Positions 1 to 10,841 of a stretch of DNA of 64,000 nt are shown here, piece after piece. The number at the start of each line of letters is the position of its first letter. Position 1 is the stretch's first letter. Origin of the DNA: Glossina fuscipes. Taxonomy: Eukaryota > Arthropoda > Insecta > Diptera > Glossinidae. The notes under the pieces are model-generated. The model searched no databases. It saw only the letters and a list, made by a program, of their open reading frames with translations, and was not told the origin of the DNA. The stretch covers positions 16,870,724 through 16,934,723 of the forward strand of contig NW_023998415.1 of NCBI RefSeq assembly GCF_014805625.2. Reading direction: 5' to 3'. The position numbers were made by a program, and so were the translations under genes.

Positions 1-364
1 AAGTTTTGATATTTGAATAAAGCTCTGCTTGGTTTCAATTTTTTACGCTGGGAGGACTACTGCACGCATGCTTGTTATCCAATCTATACCAACTAAGCAA
101 GGAGGGGAAAAAGTCGAATCTAATGATGCTTATTATTCTCTACCCATCACCGAAGGATGGGAGCTTCAAAGACACCTTAAAATAATACATATAAATTTGA
201 TCAGCGTCAAATTCTGAAGCGTTCTAGTCGTGTCTGTTCGGATCCGTGTTGTTAACACTGGACGCAAAAATTAATACATAGGCTCCAAATTTGGAATACA
301 CTTTCCAAAATTTTGCACGTAGATTCGTATTGAAAATAAACTAAAGCGGTTATCAGACACGCTG

Positions 365-509
365 TTACTGAACTGAACTGAAAGCAAAGATTTGTGAGAA
401 TAAAAACCATAGAGCTTGAGACATTAAAAACGTAGTGGTGCTTTTGACATGGCCATGCAGACTCTCCAGTTCAGCCTTGGACGTATGTTCGTTTATGTAC
501 GAACATTTG
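365..509 (-). other. Candidate Nedd4 alternative exon downstream of the C2 exon
   Basis: After the donor of exon 610-779 (phase 2) there is a branch-like TTACTAAA and an acceptor (ATATATAG) at 510-511. Splicing here completes the Gly codon and opens a frame of 47 residues (containing INEHTSKAELESLHGHVKS) to a stop at 365. The first half looks coding-like, the tail hydrophobic and less so. It could be an alternative, terminating exon or chance. I do not recognise the peptide. Confidence 0.25.
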
Positions 510-609
510 CTATATATATTTAGTAATTCCCTTTCTTGCTCTCGTCGGTGTGTATTTGCATAATATACACAAGAATAAATAATATATAAACAAATCAAAG
601 CAAACATAC

Positions 610-3600
610 CCTACTGACCTTCTAGGCCTTAGCGGGTAAGTTTGTGGTCCTATGGCTCTGCCTTCCTGTTCAGTAGGCAAATTTACTAACGTCAATTCAA
701 CCATACCCAGGAAATCATCTCGCGTTAAGCGATTTTCATCGAATACTTGAAAAACAAGTTTGTGTTCCGAAGGCTTTACCTAAACATGAATAAAATTATA
801 TTAATTAGAGCACATTGAAAAAGATATAAAGCCTTCTTGCAAATTTAATCACTTACTCTAAATATAAACTCTTCGTTCCACGTCGGATTCAATGTCTATG
901 AACGATAAATAAATCATTTCTACTATCATGTTTCATTTGCTATTGTATAAGTTGTAAATAATTACCTTCTTCTTAGTTTTAGTTAAAACAGAATCAATAT
1001 TTATATCACCATTGATTGTATTCAAATCAATTCTCACATAGGGATCACTAGACATTATATGAGACAAATAGTAATAAATCACTTAATGCCGTAGTTTGAG
1101 CGATGGTAGTGAAATATCCCAACTTTGGACAGACATCTCTGGGATTACAAAAAATATTCTATTAAAAAAATAAATAAATAAAGAAATAATCCCATTCTTT
1201 AAACATGGAAGTTTATTGTCAAATACGTGAGCGTGCATGTCTGTTGTAGAGAGATTTCACTGACCATATAATTAGTGGATAATGCGTACCTTGCGCCGAA
1301 TATATCTTTCTTAGCTAACGACTTCCCAGTAAGTACGTTAATACGCAGGTGACATGTGTCCGCCACATCATTCTGATCAATTATGAAAATTAAATTAAAA
1401 AATGGAAAAAAATAATATATATATATATATATATGTATATTAAATTGAACTGTACACTATAAATTTTTACAATGTATATATATATATATATATATATTTA
1501 AAGTATGTTGAAATTTGGGCGGAATCACATTGCTGATCTTAAAAATACATTAAGTTACACATGAAAACAAATTCAGTCCAAATTTTGCAGAGAACCTTGA
1601 GTCAATTGTGGCCAAGAATAATAATAATAATTAAATCAAATTAAATTAGATATCACATTTAGATCGTAAGTTTATAAGATTGTCAACTTCAATTGGAATG
1701 GAGTTTATTTAATCGGTTGATTTATGAGTTAATGTACCGTATATTCAGATCTAGTCGTCATACTACACGTATTAATTGCTACACATTTACACGTATGTAT
1801 ATATAGATAAATACATCATACATTTATATAAATACATACATATAGGAAAAGATCTTTCACAAAGATATATTATTCTTACAATAATTTACATCTGTGACAA
1901 CGATTTATTAGTGATATTACTGTGATTTTCTTCCCGTTGAAAATTTACCAAAAGTTATGCCGATTCCAAGCATATTCTATTTGTTTTTCATCATATTAAC
2001 GGCAATCGTTATCACATTATATTTGTCGTATTTTATACGGATACTTTGAAACTGACATCTTATTTTGCATCGAATTTGAGACTTTGATAGACGCCCGTCA
2101 ACCGCCAATTATATTCCAAGCCATAACGAAACATGTTTACGCACTTGAGTGTAAAATCAATATTTATGCACACACATACGTATTTTATACATTAAAAAAA
2201 AAAAAAAATAAAGAAGAAACCAAGGCCAAAATCAAATAGCATACATTATGGTACCTTCTCGCTGTTACACGCTTAGTGCGACAACTTACATCACTATAAC
2301 CATGAATTTGTCCTTCTTCTACAGCTTCAGCCATATCCGCATAAATACCAAACCACCGACTGATACAATGACAACAATTCGGTTAATTGGGAACAATTTT
2401 CTGTTTGCTATTTCATTAACTAATTAAAGTGCATGAGGTATCAAAGAAAATAAAAAGCAAGTTTACTGCGTTATATATGCTTTGGTGTTAGTGATAGCAG
2501 TCATTACGATGCATCGTCAAATCGTTGTTTTCTGAAACGACCAATATCTTTTATTTCTCCTTAGCAGAAGTATGCGAAATCTTTGCAATTGATCTGCTCC
2601 TGGTTATGCCCCTGATATAAAATACAAAAATCCTCGCATTAGATGTATTTGCAAAAAATTTTGCATAACTATTAACGTGGTTATGTGGTTATAAATATTT
2701 CGCACACATATTTCGTTCGCGTTTTGCACACTTTTACTATTTACTTAATTTTATTATTCTTTTTAAAATTAATAGACAACCTCTGTGACCAACTAGCAGT
2801 CCACAAACAAACCCAACCTAAAATTTTGTGAAAATTCAATTAACAAAAATTGGATATTCTTAGAAAATACACACACTTATACACTTATTCCCACAAATAG
2901 TTTTCCCGTCTTTTGAAGAATGTCATGTCCCCACGATCAAGGAATTTAAATGATGGCAACAAAATTATTGACAACAATGGAATTCTATACATCTTAATTC
3001 TTATTTCTTTATTGAAATATGGCAGTAATAAAAACTAATCGCGGTAATTAGTCATCCTACAGTTGTTTTAAATATTAAGCAAGAGGCATGCATTGATTGC
3101 CGGCGGCCACTTTTTGGTTTTTATTTTTTTACTAAAAATTATTATAAAAAAAATTGAAAGTATCAAGAATTTTTGAGTAACAGAGCACTGTTGCTGGTCA
3201 CTTAAGTCGCAGCATCGTTGTGTCTTTCTTCCTTCTGGCTATTGTAAAGAAATGGTATCCCTAAACAAACATTCCAACGTGAGACAAATATTAAAAAAAA
3301 CAATATTTACACTAGGTTTACCGCAGGACATCAGAAATTCCATATAGTTTTTAAATCTTCTTTAAATCTTATTAAAGTGACCATATCTTTTATGCAAACG
3401 TTCTACAACAAATTACAAAAGAACGGTACAAATTACTCGATAATTTATATATATGTGCAGCGAGTTCAGTAATTTTCAATACTGTTCATACGATTATTTC
3501 TCGCTGTATATTACTGTTAATATAATTGCTCTGCAAGTTAGCACTTGTGAATATGACTTATATTTCCATCTATTTTTTATATGCTTAATTTAAATATGCT

Positions 3601-4480
3601 TAAATTATTTTCCAAATACTTTGCTTCTAATTGAAGTCTATCTGTATGTTCATCACTTTCCGTATCGTAGTGTGCCAAGTACATATGACGTTCAATGCAC
3701 ACAAGTTTTATGGGCAAGCGGACCGACATGCCTGGGTCAATTAAGGATTTAATATAGATCAAAAATTTGTATGCTTGACACGATCTCTTGAGCACATTTC
3801 GACAAAATGGATAAATCCCCAGTTATCGGTTCCTTCGGTGGCATATAAACATGAATAGAGAACGACATTGTATAAATAAATTTTGAGATCATCACGATGG
3901 AATATTTAATGGACAATATCTACAAGAAGCCAGATTATGTGTAACTCACAGTCATTAATAAACATTAAAAGATCTACTTCCGTTATTGTTAAGAAAGTAT
4001 GTCGTATGTAAAGCAAACTATACAAAAATTGCACCCGTCGCCACTTGATCCAGGAACGCGTAATCGCTGTGTGGCGCATACGGATTCAAAGTGCTTTCAA
4101 CAAATGTTGAAGATCAAGATGAGGAAGACAAAATTTAGGAAAAAGTTTGCAAAAGTGAACAAGAAAAACTTTATGTTGCACGTCTTTGGAGAAAGGAGGA
4201 AATTGAAATGCTCAATCTTATTACAGGCACGTTTTCACTTAGGGAGTGAATTGCAAATTTTTGTATACATATATAAAAACTATCATCTATCGACTTCGTT
4301 AACGTAACGCAAACTTACCGTTGTTGTGAAGGAGCGTCGAGGAACCTGACCACTGTTACCTGCATGCTCTTGTGTATTACAAAAAGATAAACTACGTTGT
4401 TGGCCACTAACAAAGGTGGAACGTCTTCGAGGCGGCGGGCGAGGAACATCACCACCGGCGGCTGATGAATGCGTAGACAT
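610..4480 (-). CDS. Nedd4: Nedd4 E3 ubiquitin ligase, N-terminal part only (runs off left edge)
   Basis: HECT-type E3 ubiquitin ligase; only the N-terminus and C2 membrane-targeting domain lie in the window, so the WW and HECT domains must be left of base 1. Coding exons on the minus strand: alternative first exons 4319-4480 or 2290-2334, then 1290-1372, 966-1047, 857-895 and 610-779. All boundaries have GT/AG sites and the codon phases join exactly (83 bp ends AG, joining T of the 82-bp exon; then 39 bp; then 170 bp ending in phase 2). The joined C2 domain contains the family-typical stretches DIFGASDPYVRI, TLNPTWNEEFIFR and FDENRLTRDDFLGMVELTL, ending in YPLRPRRSVG. C2 domains of this family bind phospholipid in a calcium-dependent way. 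Family assignment is firm; which first exon is used in which tissue is inference. Confidence 0.93.
1373..2289 (-). other. Nedd4 intron with TA microsatellites
   Basis: AT-rich intronic DNA between the short first exon and the first C2 exon. It holds two TA microsatellites (about 1414-1440 and 1474-1498) and a poly-A run near 2194. I see no coding signal. Confidence 0.7.
2290..2334 (-). CDS. Nedd4: Nedd4 short alternative first coding exon
   Basis: This exon encodes 15 residues (MAEAVEEGQIHGYSD) followed by a canonical GTAAGT donor and ends in phase 0, which fits exon 1290-1372 exactly. A possible acceptor (TTGTATCAG) lies 25 bases upstream of the ATG. If the upstream exon 4319-4480 were spliced there, the frame would hit a stop after ten codons. 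The two first exons therefore look mutually exclusive, as expected for alternative promoters or alternative first-exon splicing. Confidence 0.7.
2335..4318. other. Nedd4 5' intronic region with an unrecognised coding-like relic
   Basis: Mostly AT-rich intronic DNA. On the minus strand around 3577-3910 there is a coding-like stretch in two frames. One frame reads PPKEPITGDLSILSKCAQEI, then the frame shifts into a 72-codon open frame containing IKSLIDPGMSVRLPIKLVCI and ending at 3577. On the plus strand at 4090-4260 another frame reads Glu/Asp/Lys-rich sequence (KLYVARLWRKEEIEML). I do not recognise either. They may be relics of a decayed gene or transposon. Confidence 0.3.
4319..4480 (-). CDS. 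Nedd4: Nedd4 long-isoform first coding exon
   Basis: This exon encodes 54 residues rich in Pro, Arg and Ser (it includes PRPPPRRRSTF and QVPRRSF), is clearly more GC-rich than its surroundings, and ends at a consensus donor (GTAAGTTTG). The exon probably extends upstream as 5' UTR to an acceptor (TTTTTTTCTAG) at 4507-4508. It ends in phase 0 and can splice directly to 1290-1372. The proline/arginine-rich sequence would sit ahead of the C2 domain and is probably disordered. The function of the extension is not evident from sequence. Confidence 0.62.
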
Positions 4481-4506
4481 AACGTGTTGAACAATTTTTT
4501 CCGCAA

Positions 4507-5696
4507 CTAGAAAAAAAGTTTAAAGAGAGTTTTATAAGAAAAATAGTTTCACTAATTATAAAAAAAAAAAAAAAAAAAAAAGAGTCAAAATCAAATTTTA
4601 AATACAAATCGGCGGATCGTATGTTGGCTTATTTAAAAGAAACACCTCCGCTTAGTTGGAAAATATCATCTTAATTTAAACTAATGCATGGGAAAACTAG
4701 GCTACTATTGAAAATAGAAAATGTAGGCTAAGCCATTCCTACGTTTTTGCTTAAGAGGATGAACCCACTTTGTACCTTCAAAATTTTCCGAACATATTGT
4801 GATATTACAATTGGCGCAACCTAATGAAGATTCTATATATAGCTCGGAATTGTTTAGAACTGGCGCCAAATGCCCATATAGCCGCTTTTAGATGACGCCT
4901 GTATAAAAATGATATTCTTGTGTAGAAGCGTCACTTACTATGTAAAACAGGAACAAATGCTTTATCAAATCGGTTGGTTTATACTATTTCTATTTTTGTT
5001 AATTATCAAATGTGAAGCTGATTTAAACTGTTTCTTAACATTCAACACAATTATCAGTTTCTTTTCGTCATTGTTCTTTTGAAGTTTTCCTACACCTCAC
5101 AGTTTTTTATCATATATTTTCCACTAAAATCACATAAAATTTCTATCTCAGTCTTAAACCAACGACTTTCTATTGACAGAATAATTTCAATCGAATTTTT
5201 TATGATTTAACTTCTTGAGCATATTTAATGTATAGCTGTTGCTTTGTAAACTTTTCTTCCATTTAGTGTTACCAAATTGCAAAATTAAACGTCTGAATTA
5301 CTATTCCATTCCAAAGGATGACAAAGGAAAAAACGATTAAAATTTAATTTATCTTTGCATATTATTAACAGTTAAGGAAACGATAGTGCCAATCCATAAA
5401 ATAAAAGAAGTTGTACATATATTTTGTTTTTATTAGTCAAATACATTAGAGAAACATATTGAGTTATAAAAATTAAAAAAAGTAGTGGGCTTTAAACCAT
5501 TTACCAATATTATAAAAAACGCAAGTGCGTACCAAATACGAAATCAAGCCTGATAATAAATACGTACATTAGGCAACCTTGTATACAGATAGATAGCTAA
5601 TTATTAAAAAGACATTTTTTAGATTGGAAATTTTCTTTCTGGGCTTGGATTATTCATATCATAATAAAAAGATAAAATAAAAAAAGTTTGTAAAAA
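4507..5696. other. Nedd4 / Luc7-like intergenic region
   Basis: AT-rich spacer between the divergent Nedd4 and Luc7-like genes, with a 20-base A run at about 4561-4580. Both promoters must lie around here. I see no clear TATA box or recognisable factor site. Confidence 0.5.
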
Positions 5697-6740
5697 ATGT
5701 CGGCTACAGATCAAATGAGGGCAATGCTTGATCAGCTAATGGGTACCACTAGGAACGGTGACGATGGTCGCAGTCTCAAATTTTCGGATCCACGGGTATG
5801 TAAAAGTTTTTTGTTGAACTGTTGTCCACACGATATTCTGGCGTCTACTCGCATGGATTTGGGTGAATGCCCTAAGGTGCATGATTTGGCATTCCGCGCA
5901 GACTATCAAAATGCATCGAAATCCAGAGATTTCTATTATGATATTGAAGCCATGGAGCACCTGCAGGCATTCATTGCTGACTGCGACAGACGCACTGAAG
6001 CTGCAAAACAACGCCTCAAAGAAACGCAAGAGGAATTGACGGCCGAAGTAGCTGAAAAAGCGAACGCTGTTCATGCATTGGCTGAAGAAATTGGCAAAAA
6101 ACTAGCCAAAGCAGAGGCGCTGGGTGAAGCTGGAGAAGTAGAAGAAAGCATGTCGCTGATGAAGGAAATTGACGAATTACGCGCTAAAAAAATTAAAGCT
6201 GAACATGAATACCGCACTTCAATGCCTGCCTCTACGTATCAACAGCAAAAGTTACGGGTTTGCGAAGTCTGCTCAGCTTATTTAGGTATTCATGACAATG
6301 ATATCCGACTTGCTGACCATTTCGGTGGAAAATTACATCTGGGCTTCTTAACTATTCGTGAGAAGTTAGCAGAACTTGAGAAGACCGCTGGACCACGTAA
6401 AGCTGAACTAAAACGCACTGGTAAGATTCATGAACGTGATGATGATCGGTCGCGATCGCGTTACTTTGTAGGTGGTAGAGAACTGGATCGTCGCTCACGA
6501 GTTCATCGCTCGCGTTCCCGCGAGAGGCGTCGAACTGAGGGCTCAATGGCCAATGCTGCCAAAAGTAGTAACACTAGTGCCCGATCGGATCGTGGCGAGC
6601 ACCGCGATCGCGACAAGGAAAGTGAACGCCGCAGCAGTCGTGGAACGCCTGACAGACGACGTTCTCGTTCGCGCTCTCGAGGACGCAATTATAATACTTC
6701 CCGTCGAAGATCACATTCCCGTGATCGCTATCGCCGTTAA
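5697..6740 (+). CDS. Luc7-like U1 snRNP-associated splicing factor
   Basis: Intronless 347-residue protein of the LUC7 family (orthologue of Drosophila CG7564 / human LUC7L-LUC7L2), a U1 snRNP component that helps 5' splice-site choice in the nucleus. Visible domains: N-terminal CCCH zinc finger (C35, C43, C58, H62, with CPHDIL and LGECPKVH), a long charged coiled coil (about 85-175), a second C2H2-type finger (C189, C192, H208, H214, with the typical LADHFGGKLHLGF), and an Arg/Ser-rich C-terminus (about 245-347). The start is the first ATG of the frame and begins the conserved N-terminal helix (DQMRAMLDQLMG). It is divergent from Nedd4. A polyadenylation signal AATAAA lies at 6929-6934. Confidence 0.96.
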   Translation: MSATDQMRAMLDQLMGTTRNGDDGRSLKFSDPRVCKSFLLNCCPHDILASTRMDLGECPKVHDLAFRADYQNASKSRDFYYDIEAMEHLQAFIADCDRRTEAAKQRLKETQEELTAEVAEKANAVHALAEEIGKKLAKAEALGEAGEVEESMSLMKEIDELRAKKIKAEHEYRTSMPASTYQQQKLRVCEVCSAYLGIHDNDIRLADHFGGKLHLGFLTIREKLAELEKTAGPRKAELKRTGKIHERDDDRSRSRYFVGGRELDRRSRVHRSRSRERRRTEGSMANAAKSSNTSARSDRGEHRDRDKESERRSSRGTPDRRRSRSRSRGRNYNTSRRRSHSRDRYRR

Positions 6741-6928
6741 ATGGTTGAGCAATTTACCAAGTCACAATCCTATTTCTAAGCTTTGACGACGTAGCTAGCA
6801 CGTATGTAAACTTTTGTTTTAAATATAATCATTAAAAAATTCTTCATTAATTTTCTTATTTTTAAATTTCTAATAATTCCCGTTGTAATTATTGATTTCT
6901 TTTTATTTTATTTTTATTCAAATTTTTC

Positions 6929-6934
6929 AATAAA
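6929..6934 (+). terminator. Polyadenylation signal AATAAA of the Luc7-like gene
   Basis: First AATAAA hexamer after the Luc7-like stop codon, about 190 bp into the 3' UTR. Confidence 0.5.
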
Positions 6935-7100
6935 GTAAACCACACAACCAACCCTTTTCTAGCTTGTAGAAGCAAACAGAACAGAAGATTATGATTGGTT
7001 TTATGAATGACAATCAATGTGCAAAACGAACAACCCGAGCGAATTCTATGTCGGATGCATTTGTTCGCAATGTTTTCCCCATGTACATTGGTATGTAGAG

Positions 7101-7824
7101 CACGTAGAGTCTAATGTACAATAGATTAACAAGATTTCAGGTAGATTCCCTGATTTCAAGCAGAAAAACGATAACAGGAAGCGTCAGAATCATGGGCCAA
7201 ATAAACGTATTATTTCGTAAGCAATCTAATATACATACTCATAATTAACATATGTTCTTGACCACATGGTTTTGTTGACAATTACACCATCCAACACAAT
7301 AATCTTGTCATTTCAGCCGACTTAGAACATTAATTGATCGGCCAGTTTGTTGGTTGGTTGGTTGATTCATTCAGTTATTAGTTGGTACGTATACTTATGT
7401 ATATATATTTCTGGTGTCACACACAATTCTAGAATTATGAATACAAGAGAAAAGGGTTAAAACACGTCGAGTTAATGCACAATAGATTAACTAAATTGCA
7501 GATAGTGTCCCTGATTTAAAGCAGAAAATCGTTTACAGGAAACTTCATAATCGTGGGCCAAACAATCATTATTACTTCGTAAGCAACCTATCATGCATAA
7601 CCATACTTTGCATATTTAAATATGTCGTTGAGTACATGGCTTTGTTGGCAATTGCACCATCCAATAATCTTGTCATTTCAGCTGACTCAAGCATTGATTG
7701 ATTGATTGATTGATTGATCGGTCAGTTTGTTATTTGGTTGGTTATTGGTCGGTACGTATACTTATGTCTATATATTTCTAGTGTTACACAAAAATAGATT
7801 TATGAATGCAAGAGGAAGGGCTTA
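7101..7824. repeat. Diverged 362-bp tandem duplication
   Basis: Two head-to-tail copies, 7101-7462 and 7463 to about 7824, colinear throughout: both start CACGT-GAGT, share ACAATAGATTAAC, ATCATGGGCCAAA / ATCGTGGGCCAAA, AATCTTGTCATTTCAG, a TTGG-rich segment, GGTACGTATACTTATGT, and end near ATGAAT-CAAGAG. The second copy carries an expanded (GATT)n run (7693-7719). Divergence is by point changes and small indels. There is no open reading frame; the function is unknown. Confidence 0.85.
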
Positions 7825-8227
7825 TTCGGCTCTGGCCGAATCGTTTTAATACTTAAGGCTCGAATAATTTGTATTTAGATGATTTCGTCGTCATGTCACT
7901 TGCTTGTCGGGCTATGAGTTCACAGCGGCGTCAAGTTCGTTTTTCGTACTTGGTTTTTTTTATTTTTTTTTTATTTTGCTTTTTTTTTGTTTTGAGATCA
8001 CTGCACGTTGCTTAAATTTAGATAGAAAAAACATCAGACTGACAAACTCATTGACTTTCGTTAATTCAACCGAATAGAAAGTAACAAAATAAAGTATAGG
8101 TCATGTCATCCGATTGAGTGAATATGTGCTATAATACTTCAGCGTTTATAAATATTGAACTGATAAGATCGTACAACTCACTATTTTATATGACGGACCG
8201 ACATATGCAAGAAGGTTAAAAGTAACG

Positions 8228-8260
<33 letters not shown>

Positions 8261-9714
8261 TCACGTAAACTGTCTGAATATGTCCGTGTAACAATTTTTG
8301 TTAGCCATTTTTTTATTTCTTATCATCATTATTACTATTATTATTATTATTATTCTAATTTTTCAAGAAATTCAGTGCATTTTTAGATCGTTGTTAAGAC
8401 AAAGCTCGTTAAAGTTACATTAATTTTTCATACAGTTTTAATATGTGTGACAAAGATGGAATTCGTTTCATTCCATTTCTGATAACTTGATGGGCTATAT
8501 AACGCATCTGTTATACTTAGCATTTATTTATTAATTTTGAATACTATTTCGATATTCTGTCAGTGACAGTATTTGGGTATACGGACAAACTAAACAGCTA
8601 ATCGTTTTTATATGATTCGTTATATTCTATCTAATATCGATATTAGTTTTTGCTATTACTACTACTACTACTATTCGATTATAAACGCGTGTATATTATT
8701 CTTCAATTATTAGGCGCGGTCCGTTGTCACTGTTATCTGTTATATTTCACATGTTGCCACGATTGACTTTTCCTTTTCGCGTGCTTCCGTGTTGTTTCAT
8801 GTCATCCACATCCGATATTTTTTAAATATTTTTATTTAACCATTTGTTCTTATCTTACTACTGCAAACATTATTATCCGGTAATATAGTTATGTATTTAA
8901 TGTACGGCAAACTGAATTGTTATATCTAGACTTGGGTCATGTGACGTGAGGGTATAAGGAAGTCGGTAACTATTAATATACTCTTTAACTTTTTTTCGGT
9001 ATGTATTGTGATTTATTTGTGTGATTACTTTTTCCAATTTCTTTCGTAGCTGTGAGTCAATCAAATGCCTATAAACACATTTCTGGAAAAAACATTTTTT
9101 TTTAATTGGTTCGCTTTTGCCACTTTCGGGTACGTATTTTTGTAAACAGATATTCCATTTTCACTGGATGGGGCATATTTCTGAATAAATGTACGTAAAA
9201 CATTTTTATATGAAGTATTCGCTTTTTTTCAATTTAAAAAAAAAAAAAAAAAAAAACTACAGGATTTTTCTTTTGTGTGTTATTTAATTGAATAACGCTG
9301 ACCAATGTGTAAATGTACTTTTTTTTTTTTTATCTCTTAATTATTCATTTACCAGCAACCCTAGCTATTATTTTCGGGAAGACTTTTTTAGACTCATTTG
9401 CTTTTTGTCGGCCAAGTAGAGATAAACATTTTGAAAAATATTTAAACTATCTATATACATATATATATGTACATAGTTTAGAATACAATGGAAAACTGTA
9501 AGTATTATTTGGTTTTCGTTGGAAAGACAGCGTTAGTTAAATCACTTGGACTTCGTTATATTAACACTAGAAACCCGATTTGAGTTGTGTAATACTCGCA
9601 GCTAAAGCAGTACGTATGACTTTCCTATGTTTTTCTCTATGATTGATGCAAAGAAGAGAGTATTAAATAAGAAAAAATTTAAACGAAATAATATACGTCA
9701 AGCTTAAGAATATA

Positions 9715-9753
<39 letters not shown>

Positions 9754-10138
9754 CGTCGTATACATCAGAGTTAAACTTTTAGTATACCAACCATACCGTA
9801 CAAAGTGTCTAACTTCATATTAGTTTATTTCATGTTGTAATATGAGAACAATCGGATAATAACTGCATGACTCTTTTTATTAGCGATAAGTGAGTTTGCG
9901 TTGTTAGTATTAAGTGAGTTCATTAAAAATAAAACGCACAAATATATTTTCTATGAGCTTTTCTTTTTATTTCTCAATGGATGCCTTCTAATTTTTAATA
10001 TTACTCAATGTATACATACATAAATACATACATACATATATGAAAAGAAAACGTTTAAAAATGTGCACATAGGTAATGCGTGTACACGCTTTAGCAATAT
10101 AGAATTTTAATTAATGCTTTCAGTGAGTGATTGAGTTG

Positions 10139-10180
<42 letters not shown>

Positions 10181-10736
10181 TGTGATTGCCTATTCTTCTA
10201 CCCATCATCACGAGATGAAGATATAGTTGCATTCTAACAACCAGAAATATTTTAATTACATATTTGAAATCTGATAGCAGCATTTTGCCTTAGCCAAAAA
10301 AACGGACATTTTCAAGATACACTCTCTCCCAAGTTATTATGGTATCCTCGTATGTTCGTTCAAATTATATAGGATGTTGGCCATCAAAAAAAAGTATTCC
10401 ATAATAAATAATGCATTTATCATTATTATTGAAATTTCATTTTTGAAAAAATTTTACAATTTTACCGTCCTTTTTAGATTAGATTATCGGCAAGAAGAAA
10501 GGAAGAGAATATGTTTATTCTGTTTACCGTACTGCACTTAAAGAATCAAAGCGTCAATTATAATAATGTTCTCCAATGTATAAAAGAAGGATCCCCCAGT
10601 TTTTGTAATTAATGTAAAAAAAAAGAAAAAAAAGTAATGCAGGTCAGTCACGATAGCCTAAGTTTGCACTCTTGATTAGGATGTTGAAAATGTTAAGGAG
10701 ATGCATTCATTAGTTGTATGTATAAAGAGATCGCTG

Positions 10737-10769
<33 letters not shown>

Positions 10770-10841
10770 TTTTTTTGTTATACTGCTTTCATCTTCATTT
10801 TTAATTTGAATGAAAATTTTTGTTAAATGATAATGCGTGGC
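7825..10841. other. Intergenic region between Luc7-like and Edc3
   Basis: No gene seen. It contains TA microsatellites (8230-8258, 9711-9752), ATT runs (about 8334-8355), a (TAT)n array at 10141-10182, and homopolymers (A near 9237-9256; T at 10740-10768). A TTAACACTAGA motif lies at 9561-9571. Confidence 0.6.

Noticed and set aside
5736..6786. Other frames over the Luc7-like gene, including a 112-codon minus frame
   Set aside because: They overlap the conserved Luc7-like coding frame and show no domain; the Arg/Ser-repeat codons keep alternative frames open.
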